Translations under genes and position numbers: made by a program | Notes under the pieces: model-generated | What the model was told of the DNA's origin: nothing | The model's database searches: none | What the model saw: the letters and a program-made list of their open reading frames with translations, nothing else | Shown here: one piece after another, positions 27,307-37,455 of the stretch | Position numbering within the stretch: the stretch's first letter is position 1 | How the letters are laid out: every line of letters begins with the position of its first letter | Origin: Candidatus Omnitrophota bacterium | GTDB taxonomy: Bacteria > Omnitrophota > Gorgyraeia > Gygaellales > Profunditerraquicolaceae | DNA length: 46,462 bases | Direction of reading: 5' to 3' | Assembly (NCBI GenBank): GCA_026387475.1 | Contig: JAPLLN010000038.1 | Coordinates: forward strand, 1 to 46,462

Positions 27307-28044
27307 TTACGAAGAAGTTTCTATTTTTCCCCAGCTGACCAGATTATTTTTTAAAATTATCGCGATACCTTTGACTTCTTTGACCCCGCGGGCGAAATCC
27401 AGCGCCCTTTGCAGGTCAGGCTTGGAGTTGATCCGGTTAGACGCGCATACCGCAACACCCAGGGCCAGGCCCGTATTTTTGGCAAGCACTACAACATTAT
27501 CGGCGCAGCCAAAGGCGATATCCTGCGAATGGGTTGCGGTCTGTATTGCCAAGCCCAGAGGGGTGTCTTTAGGTTTTAAAATCAGCCTTAATTTGCTCCA
27601 GATCTTGGAGCGGCCGGTGTAGAAATTTATCGCCAGCGATTTTCTGGATTTGATAAAGATGCTCGAGCCGTTCTGGACGACCACATCTTTAAACCCGTCC
27701 TTGAGTAACCCCCTGCCTAGGGACTCGGCGATAGCGCCGGCGAGGGTAGCCATCGGCCCGGAATTTATAGCCAGGGCATAAGAAGCCATTTCTTTGACGA
27801 TGAGCGGCGCGTCTTTCATAACCTCTACCGGTTTGAGGCTGATAAGGAACATACGGTCCCTCTCGATGTAGTTTTCGATATCCATACGCAATAGCCGGAT
27901 CTTTTCTTCGATGTGGCGCTTATCCGCCTTTTTATTAGTAAAGACCTGCAGCTCCGATTCCTTGGCGATGATCTGCGTAACGTATAGATCGTCCCTGCCT
28001 AACCAGTCGCGGGGAAACCTTCTGTGCATTCTTGCGTTTTTCAT
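27307..28044 (-). CDS. UPF0280-family protein
   Basis: APLIVKEMASYALAINSGPMATLAGAIAESLG...NGSSIFI; start placed at MKNARM (28044), just after the hypE stop, rather than the longer ORF start at 28086. Confidence 0.85.
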   Translation of the reverse strand: MKNARMHRRFPRDWLGRDDLYVTQIIAKESELQVFTNKKADKRHIEEKIRLLRMDIENYIERDRMFLISLKPVEVMKDAPLIVKEMASYALAINSGPMATLAGAIAESLGRGLLKDGFKDVVVQNGSSIFIKSRKSLAINFYTGRSKIWSKLRLILKPKDTPLGLAIQTATHSQDIAFGCADNVVVLAKNTGLALGVAVCASNRINSKPDLQRALDFARGVKEVKGIAIILKNNLVSWGKIETSS

Positions 28045-28045
28045 T

Positions 28046-29047
28046 TTAACATATCCTCGGTAGCGGGTCGCTTGCGAGCATATCAACTAAACGCTCTGTC
28101 CCGAATATAGTCTTTAATATCACTCTCCCTTTACGGCCGGAGGTTATTTCTCCGACGCTACGGCTCCCTTTTCCCAACGGATGCCTTCTTAGCGCCGCAA
28201 GAATATTTTTTGCCTCCTTAACTTCAACAACAATCACTGCGCGGCCTTCACAAGCAACATACAAAGGGTCGATGCCCAGCAATTCTCCGGCCGCCCTTAC
28301 CTTTTGCGAAACCGGTATGCTTTTTTCATCAATACTTATCCCCAGGCCGGAAGCCTCGGCTATCTCGTTTAAAGTCGTAGCCAGCCCTCCGCGCGTAGGA
28401 TCACGCATAAATCTTATCCCGGATGCCCTGGTAAGTATCGGCGTAAGCATATTGCTCAAAGGCGCGCAGTCGCTGGTGATACCTAACCCCAGATCCAGGT
28501 CATTTCTTTTTGTCAGGACCGCTAAACCGTGGCGGCCGATATCCCCGGTCAGGATTATTTTATCTCCGGGCTTTATTTTCTTTATTGAGAGCCTTTCTTT
28601 TGCAATTATCCTGCCTATCCCCGAGGTATTGATAAATATCGCGTCCGCAGCCCCTCTCTCTACTACCTTCAGGTCTCCGGTTACGACTTTGACCCCGCAA
28701 GACTTAGCCGCTCCCGCAATAGAATCGACAATCTTGTTAAGGGTCTTTATTTCCAAACCCTCCTCGATAATCAGGCCTAAAGAGAGATACTCGGGCCGGG
28801 CGCCCATCATCGCCAGATCATTGACTGTCCCGAACACGGATAGCTTGCCGATATCGCCGCCAGGGAAAAATATCGGGTTTACCACAAACGAATCCGTGGT
28901 AAAGGCGAGCTTCTCTTTGTAATCTATAAATGCGCCGTCCCCCAGTTCCTTAAGAATAGGATTGTTTAATTTCTTAAGAAGGGTGTCTCTGATGAGGCTG
29001 TGCATCAGCCTCCCCCCGCTCCCGTGGCCTAAGATAATTTTTTCCAT
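28046..29047 (-). CDS. hypE: Hydrogenase expression/formation protein HypE
   Basis: LGHGSGGRLMHSLI N-terminus, RDPTRGGLATTLNEIA, C-terminal PRIC. Confidence 0.96.
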   Translation of the reverse strand: MEKIILGHGSGGRLMHSLIRDTLLKKLNNPILKELGDGAFIDYKEKLAFTTDSFVVNPIFFPGGDIGKLSVFGTVNDLAMMGARPEYLSLGLIIEEGLEIKTLNKIVDSIAGAAKSCGVKVVTGDLKVVERGAADAIFINTSGIGRIIAKERLSIKKIKPGDKIILTGDIGRHGLAVLTKRNDLDLGLGITSDCAPLSNMLTPILTRASGIRFMRDPTRGGLATTLNEIAEASGLGISIDEKSIPVSQKVRAAGELLGIDPLYVACEGRAVIVVEVKEAKNILAALRRHPLGKGSRSVGEITSGRKGRVILKTIFGTERLVDMLASDPLPRIC

Positions 29048-29049
29048 AT

Positions 29050-29676
29050 TTAATTTATATTGAAACCGGCTAGGTCAGCCTTTAGAGCAATGGCAGAACT
29101 AAATACGAAACCGTTCAAGCCCAATTTCCTGGCGCCTTCGATCAAGTCCGCCCTGTCGTCGGTGTAAAAGGTCTCCGCAGGCTGCGTCCCCAGGACTTCC
29201 AGCGCCTTAGAATAAATACGTGCGTCGGGCTTTCTTAATTTTAATTCGCATGAAGCCAGGATATCGTGAAATGCGTCCAGTATCGGGAATGTCTTTTTGA
29301 TATATTCCAGGTGAAGAAAATTAATATTGGAGAGGAGTACTACCCGGTAATTATTTTTAAGCGAGCGCGCAATATTATAGGCCGCGAGGTTCTTTTCGCT
29401 AAAAAAGAATATCTCGTTCCAGATCGGGACAAATTCCTCGAAATTAAGTTTTAAATCCAGCTTTTCTTTGACGATCTTAAAGAAATCTTCGGGAGAGATC
29501 TTGCCTTCTTCAAAAAGCCCCGTGGCGGTAGAATCGAAAAAAAGATCATAGATATCCTCGCCTGACATATCCGTAAATTTAGCTATTTTCGCGGCGGCAA
29601 TGCGATGGTCAAAATCGAGGATGACGTCCCCCAGATCGAAGATTATCCCCTTGATCTTATGATTATCCGGCATCAA
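29050..29676 (-). CDS. HAD-superfamily hydrolase
   Basis: IIFDLGDVILDFD, VVLLSNIN, LRKPDARIYSKAL, FYTDDRADLIEGA. Confidence 0.9.
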   Translation of the reverse strand: MMPDNHKIKGIIFDLGDVILDFDHRIAAAKIAKFTDMSGEDIYDLFFDSTATGLFEEGKISPEDFFKIVKEKLDLKLNFEEFVPIWNEIFFFSEKNLAAYNIARSLKNNYRVVLLSNINFLHLEYIKKTFPILDAFHDILASCELKLRKPDARIYSKALEVLGTQPAETFYTDDRADLIEGARKLGLNGFVFSSAIALKADLAGFNIN

Positions 29677-30644
29677 TTTCCCTTTTCCTTGGATTTACGG
29701 AAGAGATCCAAAAACCTGTCTTCATATTCTTTATAAGCGTTCCATTTATCCAGTTCGACTTTGAGTTCGCCTGCGCGCGTAAGGTCATCCTGGGCTGCAA
29801 GAAACAACTGCTCGATCTTTTCTTTGACGGACGCGGGCAATTTAGTCAACTGGGATAGCGCTTTTTTTATCTTTTCCACTTCGTCTTCGCCTATCGGGCC
29901 CTGCCCGGGCCCGGTACCCGGCCTTAAATAATCCAGCAGTTTATTTATTTCATTCTCCATATTTTGGGCCTGCTCGATAAGGCTGACAGGGTCGATCTTT
30001 ATATCCAGGATCTTTCCCAGAGCGCTAACTACCGCGGCCGAGGCCTTGGGATTTTCTATTTGAATTGTGTAAAGCGGGATCTCGCCCAGGAGGCAAAATC
30101 CTTTTAGCCCTTCCCGCTTGGCAACCCCTAAAAATAATCCGTTCATCCCGCTTATAGCGCCTTCCTTCAATTTACGCAGGCCTAATTTTTCTAAGGCCGC
30201 GCAGAGGTCTTGAGAAGTAGCGGCAAACCAGGCCGAGGACTCCTGCGTATGGTCTATCGGCTGCGGCATGGAAGCAAAACTGATGACCATCTCGGCGTGA
30301 AAACTCTTAGCCATCTGGATTATTCTTTGCGAATAAGTCTCGGCCTTGGAAAGGTCGGGCTGGGCGTTGCTGATAAAGATTATCAGGTCGTTCTTCCCCG
30401 ACTTATTCTTCCAGAAATAAAATTTGCTCTCCGGGAGTTTCGGGATATCCATGATCCCATCCTTGATGACGCTCCCGGTAAGATAAAAGAAATCCTCCGC
30501 GGCAATGCCGGCAAATTCGTTTGCGCCTAATTTTTCCACCAGAAAACCGGCTGCCTTAAAAGCCACTTCGCCCATCCCGGGCCAGGCCACGACAAAGAAC
30601 GGCTTTTTAAGCCGCGGCCTTTTTAAGAATTTAATCCCTTCCAT
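29673..30644 (-). CDS. PAC2-family protein
   Basis: VVAWPGMGEVAFKAAGFLVEKLGA...; ISGMNGLFLGVAK; helical C-terminal extension. Confidence 0.8.
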   Translation of the reverse strand: MEGIKFLKRPRLKKPFFVVAWPGMGEVAFKAAGFLVEKLGANEFAGIAAEDFFYLTGSVIKDGIMDIPKLPESKFYFWKNKSGKNDLIIFISNAQPDLSKAETYSQRIIQMAKSFHAEMVISFASMPQPIDHTQESSAWFAATSQDLCAALEKLGLRKLKEGAISGMNGLFLGVAKREGLKGFCLLGEIPLYTIQIENPKASAAVVSALGKILDIKIDPVSLIEQAQNMENEINKLLDYLRPGTGPGQGPIGEDEVEKIKKALSQLTKLPASVKEKIEQLFLAAQDDLTRAGELKVELDKWNAYKEYEDRFLDLFRKSKEKGN

Positions 30645-31750
30645 AAAAATTCCTCCAATACCTGTGCACCTTTATAAAGATTACTTATTTTGGCAAATTC
30701 ATCGCTGGTATGCGCGCACCCGGATGAACCAAATCCGAATGAGACCGCCGGAATTCCTTTATGCTGAAAGAAAGTTATTACCGTAGCGCCCTCCGAACCT
30801 TTAATTCGGCTTTCAATGCACTGGGTAAGCATTGCCTTTTTTAAGGCCTTCACCAGGGCATGTGTCTGAGCGATATTATAAGGCACCTGGATATCGTTTA
30901 CCTCTATTTTAAATTTATTTGTATGCCTCTTGATGACTTTTTTCAGGTTTTCCAGGATCTTTGCTGCCTTCTGCCCGGGGAGGAACCTGAAATCCAGCTC
31001 AAATTCGCACCAGTCTGCCACGACATTTACTTTATCCCCTCCCCGTATAGTTCCGACATTGATCGTAGGTGGCCGAAGATATTTATTTTTCGGATACGCG
31101 AGCTTTTGCTCTTTCAATTCCTTAATGATATTTACCGCCGCATCGATTGCGTTCTCCCCGCGCCACGGATAAGCCCCGTGCGAGCGCTTCCCCTGGATCT
31201 TCGCCTTGAGATGGATCATCCCCTTCTGGGTGACGATAATGTCAAACTCGTCGGAATCTAGAACAAGCGCGTAATCCGGCTTTATGGCTCCGCTCTTTAG
31301 AAGCGGGATCAGGCCCAGATTCGAACCGCACTCCTCGTCGGCAGTTGCGGCAAAGATCAGGTCCTGCTGCGGAGTCTTTTTATCTTCTACTAGGCTGTTT
31401 AACGCCTCCATCGCGCAGGCGAGGTTTATTTTGCAGTCGGTTGCGCCCAACCCGTAAATCTTATTTCCTTCTATCTTGCCCGCGAAAGGGTCATGTTTCC
31501 AGCTATTACCCGCGCAGACCGTATCTAAATGCGGTGTAAATAAAAGCGAGCCCCGGCCGCCTCTGCCTTTTAGAAAAGCCAAGACATTGCTGCGGCCTTT
31601 TTTAAATTCCACTATCCTTGTCCTAAGGCCGAGCCCGGCAAGATATCCGCGGACAAAATTACCGATCTTCTTCTCGTCTCCCGGAGGATTCTCGGAATTA
31701 ATGCGGATGAGTTTTTGCGTAAGCCCGATCAACCTTTTTTTATTTATCAT
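30623..31750 (-). CDS. M20-family peptidase (ArgE/DapE/CPG2)
   Basis: INSENPPGDE, LLFTPHLDTV, GLGATDCKINLACAMEAL, ATADEECGS. Confidence 0.92.
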   Translation of the reverse strand: MINKKRLIGLTQKLIRINSENPPGDEKKIGNFVRGYLAGLGLRTRIVEFKKGRSNVLAFLKGRGGRGSLLFTPHLDTVCAGNSWKHDPFAGKIEGNKIYGLGATDCKINLACAMEALNSLVEDKKTPQQDLIFAATADEECGSNLGLIPLLKSGAIKPDYALVLDSDEFDIIVTQKGMIHLKAKIQGKRSHGAYPWRGENAIDAAVNIIKELKEQKLAYPKNKYLRPPTINVGTIRGGDKVNVVADWCEFELDFRFLPGQKAAKILENLKKVIKRHTNKFKIEVNDIQVPYNIAQTHALVKALKKAMLTQCIESRIKGSEGATVITFFQHKGIPAVSFGFGSSGCAHTSDEFAKISNLYKGAQVLEEFLWKGLNS

Positions 31751-31770
31751 GGAGATTCCCGCGGGTTTGT

Positions 31771-32460
31771 TTAGAAAGCGTAATTCAGGCCGAAGGCGAG
31801 AGCGGAACTGTCAAAAAACGAACCCTCGAGATTAAGCCAGATCTTTTTATTCAGGGGGACATCAATGCCTACGATAAGCCCTACGCTCTTACCTAAATCC
31901 GACATGACCCTTTTGCGGTCGCCGTTTACCTTGTGTATATAATCCACCCTTGACCAGCGCGTCCCGATATAGGGGGTAGCGAAATCAAATTTATATGAAG
32001 CAAGTAGCGAGGCCTGCCAGTCATCAAGTATGGCCTGATTCTTTACCCCTGCCGACTCCCTGCTTGCGGGATGCACGCTGATATGCTGAAAACCGAATAC
32101 GGATTTTATCCTGTTTTTGTCCAGCAGCCTTACGCGAAAACCATACCCTCCCGCGAAACCCGTATTATAGCGCATCTCTCCGGAATTCTCGGGATGCTGT
32201 TTTATGTCTCCGGCGCCTCCCTTTAGATCGATAGAGAGCCAGTCGAAAACGCCGTATGATACCGTGACAAAATCCTGCAGACTCCGTAATTTTCCGTTAT
32301 CGTCTTTCAGGTCGCGTTTATAAATACTGTAATTCTGGAGCCCGGCAAAAAACTTATTTTTTTCAGGCATCTTAGTGCCGTAACAGGGAGCGGCCTCTGC
32401 AAAATCAAAGATTAAAAACCCTGAAATCAAAAATAAGATTAAAAATTTGAGATTTTTCAT
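31771..32460 (-). CDS. Outer-membrane beta-barrel-like protein with signal peptide
   Basis: MKNLKFLILFLISGFLIFDFAEAA signal; alternating pattern and C-terminal aromatic (LNYAF); start at 32460 gives a 4-nt ATGA overlap with the upstream gene. Confidence 0.65.
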   Translation of the reverse strand: MKNLKFLILFLISGFLIFDFAEAAPCYGTKMPEKNKFFAGLQNYSIYKRDLKDDNGKLRSLQDFVTVSYGVFDWLSIDLKGGAGDIKQHPENSGEMRYNTGFAGGYGFRVRLLDKNRIKSVFGFQHISVHPASRESAGVKNQAILDDWQASLLASYKFDFATPYIGTRWSRVDYIHKVNGDRKRVMSDLGKSVGLIVGIDVPLNKKIWLNLEGSFFDSSALAFGLNYAF

Positions 32461-33089
32461 TTTAACGGACAGACCTGACATTTCGGATTGTTCTTCCGGC
32501 AATAGTCCTTACCCAGCTTGACCAGGAGGGCGTGATACTCGTTGAATAATTTTACACTATTTTTAAGGTTTTTTCTAAACAAATTTTGTATTTCCGCGTA
32601 TTCCGCATCGGGCCTGACAAGCCCGTGGCGCGAGAGTATCCTCCTGGTATAAGCATCGACCACAAAGGCCGGCTTGTTTAAGGCATACAAAAGGATGGAG
32701 TCCGCGGTCTCCGGGCCTACCCCGTGCACCTTGAGAAGCTGCAGGCGCAAGTCCGGGGTTTTTTCGGCTGACAGGCGCGCGATACTTCCGCGATATCCTT
32801 GGCAGAAAAATTTGAGAAACTCTTTTAACCTTTTGGCCTTAATATTGTAATAACCCGCCGGCCGGATCAGTCCGGCCAGGCGTTTATTCTTCATCTTTAA
32901 AAGCCGGCGCGGGTTCAAGGCCTTATTCTTTTTCAGGTTAGCGATGGCCTTTTCCACGTTAACCCAGCTGGTATTCTGGGTAAGTATAGCGCCCACCATC
33001 ACTTCGAATGCCGAAGATGCCGGCCACCAACCCTGCGCTCCGAAGGCAGCGTTTAGTTTAGCGTATATCGCGGTAAGCCTCTTCTTCAA
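32457..33089 (-). CDS. Endonuclease III-like HhH-GPD DNA glycosylase
   Basis: GAILTQNTSWVNVEKAI, LKVHGVGPETADSILLYAL, VDAYTRRIL, C-terminal CRKNNPKCQVCPLK. Confidence 0.9.
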   Translation of the reverse strand: MKKRLTAIYAKLNAAFGAQGWWPASSAFEVMVGAILTQNTSWVNVEKAIANLKKNKALNPRRLLKMKNKRLAGLIRPAGYYNIKAKRLKEFLKFFCQGYRGSIARLSAEKTPDLRLQLLKVHGVGPETADSILLYALNKPAFVVDAYTRRILSRHGLVRPDAEYAEIQNLFRKNLKNSVKLFNEYHALLVKLGKDYCRKNNPKCQVCPLK

Positions 33090-35056
33090 TCTTTTAATTC
33101 CAAAGGATTATAACCGAAGAAAGCAAAAATAGTGTAGGTCGTCCCGGCAAGCGAACCGGTGGACTTGCCTTTAGGGGTCATCCAGCCGTGCCCGGTATCG
33201 ATATATTCCTCGGTGGCATACGGCAGGCAATTACCCCCCTGCCCCGACGGTGAAGGGCTGGAGATGATCATATGCTCAAGGCCGGAGAGGTATTCATCGG
33301 CCTTACGGGAATACAATAATGACTTTTCTTTCTCGCCTCTGGCGGCATGATAATCTGACATAAGCTTAAAACTCATCACCATCTGCGCGGTCCACTCCGA
33401 AGAAACGACCCCTCCCCGCGCCAGATTGCGCTGCGCCGCAAAATCAAAACCCTTTATCCTGACCGGGCCCATCCCCGGCCGGTCATAGACGACGCTAACG
33501 GCGCAGTTCTGCTCGGCAAACTCGATTATATTATCCGGGTCCATCCCGATCTCTTTCAGCTTAGCAGCGCCCAACGCGGCTATCGACCAGGCGTAAGTAT
33601 CGGTAGCTATCGTAGAATCGCCCTTTCCTCTTTTAACCGGGAGCCCTGTTTTATCATACGTGTGCTGCTTGAGCCAATCCAATATCCTGTCGCGCGCCCG
33701 GGCATAGGCCTCTTTGCGGGTGACCTGATACAGCATATTAAAATAGGCGTAAGCGTCTAAATTGTGTTCCGTAGAATACCATTCCACGTCATAACCTCCG
33801 CGCAGTCCGCCGTCTTTATCCTGCAGGGCAATGATATTCTGCGCCAGGTCCTCTGCCAGGCCCAGATATTCGTTAGTGCGTGCCTTGTTCATATACTGCA
33901 TCAAGGCTATGCCGAGCCAGATGTTCGGCCCGATATGCGCGGTATATTCCGCGCTCGTTCCGTCGGTGACATAGTAGGCGTTTAAAAATAATCCCCGTTG
34001 GCGGGTAGCGTGGTCAGCGTAGTAATCCAGTATTTTTTTGGCGCGATCCAGGTCTCCGAAATAAGTAAACGCCTGCGCGACCAGCGATTGGTCGTAAGTA
34101 AAGGCCCAGCCCGAGACATCCCCGTCTCCTTCAAAACTCATCACCAGCCCGGTGCGCGGGTTCTGGTGGACTTTAAGCCAGTCGTATAATTTCTGGAAAT
34201 TGACTTTTTCTAAGGTGGTCTTTTCTTTGGTCAAGGCTATCGCCTCCTCGCTGATCGTTTTTTCCCTGCTCTTTAATGATTCTAATTTACCCAAGAGCTC
34301 GGTCTTCTCGTTATTTAACCGCGTAACCAGGGTATCCAGCTCCGCGATCTTCTTAGTCTCCTTGCTCTTACGCAACTTTTCCGTCTCTCTGCCCTCTAAT
34401 CTTTCTTTTTCGGATAAAGCGGACTTCTCTTCCTGGGTCATACGTATGCGTTCGGCCAAAGTCTTTATTTTTAAAGAGAGCCCTTCTCTCTCGACGCTGA
34501 TCTGGGAAAGTCTTTCTCGGGCAATGCCGGCATCCCGGGAGACCCGCACCAGATTTTCCACCAATGCGCGGTTACCTTCCTCTAATTTCATATTAAAGTA
34601 CAGGCCTAAAGCCAGAGATATGCCGAGAAGGATTATTGCGCCCAACGCAACAGGGATAAAAAGCTTCTTCGTCCAAGCATAACGCATGATCTGCCTGTTC
34701 TGTTCGATATCGATCTGTTCGTATTTAAGCCCGATGCGGTATTTATTGGGTTCTCCCGTTACTTCGCGCACCCAGGCTACCGCTCCCCGCGCCCTCACCG
34801 GCCTTTTGGCAAAAGGCATCTCTATTTCAAGCGCGATACGGGCCTTCTCGCCCTTAAGCAACCCGGCTTGTTCGGGAGAAAAATTATTGACCGACAGGCA
34901 GATCCCGCCCCGGCCTATGTCGCAGGTAAAACCCTGCAGCCAGTTGGTAAAAAATGTTTTACCGTCGTGGCTCTCCAGCCTGAACTGCACCGGAAAGACC
35001 GTATCCAGACGGAGATATTCCCTGCGCTCCTGTCCGGATTCTCCCTGCGTAGGCAT
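33086..35056 (-). CDS. PilZ-domain protein with TM, coiled coil and C-terminal alpha/alpha-toroid-like domain
   Basis: RREYLRLD...CDIGRGGICLSV (PilZ), FIPVALGAIILLGISLALGLYF (TM), coiled coil, then repeating helical segments with W/Y/G-rich turns. Confidence 0.75.
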   Translation of the reverse strand: MPTQGESGQERREYLRLDTVFPVQFRLESHDGKTFFTNWLQGFTCDIGRGGICLSVNNFSPEQAGLLKGEKARIALEIEMPFAKRPVRARGAVAWVREVTGEPNKYRIGLKYEQIDIEQNRQIMRYAWTKKLFIPVALGAIILLGISLALGLYFNMKLEEGNRALVENLVRVSRDAGIARERLSQISVEREGLSLKIKTLAERIRMTQEEKSALSEKERLEGRETEKLRKSKETKKIAELDTLVTRLNNEKTELLGKLESLKSREKTISEEAIALTKEKTTLEKVNFQKLYDWLKVHQNPRTGLVMSFEGDGDVSGWAFTYDQSLVAQAFTYFGDLDRAKKILDYYADHATRQRGLFLNAYYVTDGTSAEYTAHIGPNIWLGIALMQYMNKARTNEYLGLAEDLAQNIIALQDKDGGLRGGYDVEWYSTEHNLDAYAYFNMLYQVTRKEAYARARDRILDWLKQHTYDKTGLPVKRGKGDSTIATDTYAWSIAALGAAKLKEIGMDPDNIIEFAEQNCAVSVVYDRPGMGPVRIKGFDFAAQRNLARGGVVSSEWTAQMVMSFKLMSDYHAARGEKEKSLLYSRKADEYLSGLEHMIISSPSPSGQGGNCLPYATEEYIDTGHGWMTPKGKSTGSLAGTTYTIFAFFGYNPLELKD

Positions 35057-37455
35057 TATTCTTTCTCCAGGACTATTCTTTGTTTGGCGCCCTTGGCTAT
35101 GCGCTCAAAGAACCGCTTAAATTCCGCGTATTCCGACTTTAGGATTGTATGCTTCTTGGTTTCGCTGCGCTGCTTGAATTCTATTCTATTACCGTGATAC
35201 CCGTAATCCAAGGAAAATTTGATCCAGGGGCTTTCTTCGCTGAAGCTCGGAGGAAGATATTTGACCTTCAGGCCCGGAGGTAAATCGATATATAAATCCG
35301 TATCCTTACTCTCCAAAATATTCAGGTCAATGTCGTAGATGCGCTTATCGGTAGCTACCAGCGAGGTATCCACGGAGGCCAGCTGGGGCAAAATATTTAA
35401 GTTCCCGGCGATAGTCGCGTACTCCGGCCCGATAAAATCATAACTTAATACCACCGGCTTGTTCAAATCATCAAGGTTTTCGATATTGTATTTTATAAGC
35501 CTACCACCGATGGAGAATTCCTGGACCTTCTCCTTTATCGTCTGAGCGATCAATTCCGGCTGGGTATAAGTAAGCCAGTAACGCTGCGCCTGGTCGTACA
35601 TTCCCGAAGAATAGATATCTTTGTGCGCCGATATTGTCCCGTCATCGTTCATCTTTAGCTCTAAGACCTGCCGGATAAGATTGTGCCGTGGCGGATACAG
35701 CGGGGTTTCCATCATCTTGTATCCTTCATCCTGAAAAACCAGGACCGTCCTCTCCTGATCATCGGCAGGGAGGTCATCAAAAGAACAGGTTGACGCGGTG
35801 GGGTCCATAAATACTATCCGGCTGTCTAAAGATACGGCGGCTATGCAGTGATTAAACTGGACCGTAGGAAAATCCTCGCTTAAATTATAATCTTCCTTGG
35901 TCGGGATCAATACCGGCCAGGCAAACAGGCCGGCCTCTCTTAACATCGTCACTAAAAGCACTGCCTGATCCTTGCAGTCTCCGTATTTGTTTTTAAATAT
36001 ATCGGAGGCCGCGTGCGGCTCATACCCCGCGTCTCCATACTCTACCGCCACATAACGGATATTCTTCGCGCAGTAATTATAAATGGCTGCTGCTTTGGCC
36101 TTTTCATCAGCCGCTCCCGCGGTAAGCTCTTTTACTTTCGCGCTGATGGCAGAGTCGGCTTTTATTTTATCCCGGCTTAAATCCTGCCACCAGCGGTAGA
36201 CTTCCTGCCAGTCGTTAAAAGTAGACATGAGGACAGTGGGATTTACAAGGACACCCGGAGGCATGCTCGACTCGGGGGTTATCTGCGGAATATTTTTAAA
36301 TACCCAGGTGTAAACGCGGAACTCGGCATCATCCTGGATCTTAGGTTTAAGTTCGGCTCCGAAAGTATTGTAGTCTTCATTGATTATTTTTAAGTGGGGC
36401 GGGGTATTCTTAGGAAAACGCACGCTAAATTTGGCTGAAATCACCGGCTCGGTAGTCTGCAGCGGATAATTTACTACGAAATCTTTTTTATTGATAAGCT
36501 GGTTATTAGTCACCTTGACCTTATACTCGATGATCGCACCTTCCGCTACTTCCGGGAATGAGATAATGAACGCGCGCGCGTTGCTATAAAGAGGAAAGTC
36601 CGTATAACGGGATACGTCCCGGATATGCCGGCCGCCGACCTGGGTGACTTTACCGTCCGGGCTTATGGTGCGCGCGCTCTCCAGTTCGACCTTTTCGTAA
36701 GTAGAATCGTAACCGACCTGCGTTTCGGCAAACTCGTCCTTACCCCGCTCGTTTAAGATCTTGATCAAGTAATGCATATAAGAAATCTGGATGCCTTCCT
36801 TGCTTACTTCGATACCTTCATCCGCCGATAAAATGACCGCTCCGGCCTCGGGGAAATCCTCTTGCGCAGGCGCGGAGGATAATAGGCGCGCGACCTTAAC
36901 GTCGATCTCCTTGGTAGGGCCTGACCCGGCCTGTTTTTCGATCTGATTAATGCGCTCTCCCGCCAGTTTTATAAATTCGGGGTCAGAGCGCACCTGCGCA
37001 TAAGACTTAAGCGCCTGGTCAAAAAGATTGAGCTTTTCGCTCGTCAATGCCCGGTAATAACGGCATTCGTCGTCCCCGCACTCCAAGTTATTAAATGCCA
37101 TGAGGGCGTCGGTAAAATTACCAAGATGATAATAAGAGATAGCCCGAAGTTTTTTAGCTTCTTTCAAACCGGTTTTATTCAGGGTTTCAAGCGCCTCAGC
37201 GAATTTTCCGTGGTTGTAATAGAGGCTCCCTAATTCAAAATTGAGCCGGTCTAAGTCTTTTTGCCCTTTGATCAAGTTTTCATATTCGGTTCTCGCGCGT
37301 TCAAAATACTCCGCGGATTGCCGGGTATATTCTTTAGCCTTGCCTGAATCGACGCTCTGGGCGCAACCGACAGCCGCGATAAGAAATAAAAATACAGCGG
37401 GGAAAAATATAAAACGGATGGTATTGTTCTTAACCGCGGTATCTATAATACGCAT
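35056..37455 (-). CDS. Lipoprotein with TPR-like N-terminus, DUF3857 and transglutaminase-like domains
   Basis: Lipobox AAVGC; RTISPDGKV; YCAKNIRYVAVEYGDAGYEPHAASDIFKNKYGDCKDQAVLL. Confidence 0.85.
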   Translation of the reverse strand: MRIIDTAVKNNTIRFIFFPAVFLFLIAAVGCAQSVDSGKAKEYTRQSAEYFERARTEYENLIKGQKDLDRLNFELGSLYYNHGKFAEALETLNKTGLKEAKKLRAISYYHLGNFTDALMAFNNLECGDDECRYYRALTSEKLNLFDQALKSYAQVRSDPEFIKLAGERINQIEKQAGSGPTKEIDVKVARLLSSAPAQEDFPEAGAVILSADEGIEVSKEGIQISYMHYLIKILNERGKDEFAETQVGYDSTYEKVELESARTISPDGKVTQVGGRHIRDVSRYTDFPLYSNARAFIISFPEVAEGAIIEYKVKVTNNQLINKKDFVVNYPLQTTEPVISAKFSVRFPKNTPPHLKIINEDYNTFGAELKPKIQDDAEFRVYTWVFKNIPQITPESSMPPGVLVNPTVLMSTFNDWQEVYRWWQDLSRDKIKADSAISAKVKELTAGAADEKAKAAAIYNYCAKNIRYVAVEYGDAGYEPHAASDIFKNKYGDCKDQAVLLVTMLREAGLFAWPVLIPTKEDYNLSEDFPTVQFNHCIAAVSLDSRIVFMDPTASTCSFDDLPADDQERTVLVFQDEGYKMMETPLYPPRHNLIRQVLELKMNDDGTISAHKDIYSSGMYDQAQRYWLTYTQPELIAQTIKEKVQEFSIGGRLIKYNIENLDDLNKPVVLSYDFIGPEYATIAGNLNILPQLASVDTSLVATDKRIYDIDLNILESKDTDLYIDLPPGLKVKYLPPSFSEESPWIKFSLDYGYHGNRIEFKQRSETKKHTILKSEYAEFKRFFERIAKGAKQRIVLEKE

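Noticed and set aside
28272-28922. 216-aa plus-strand ORF opposite hypE
   Set aside because: Shadow ORF; the minus-strand HypE is complete including C-terminal PRIC.
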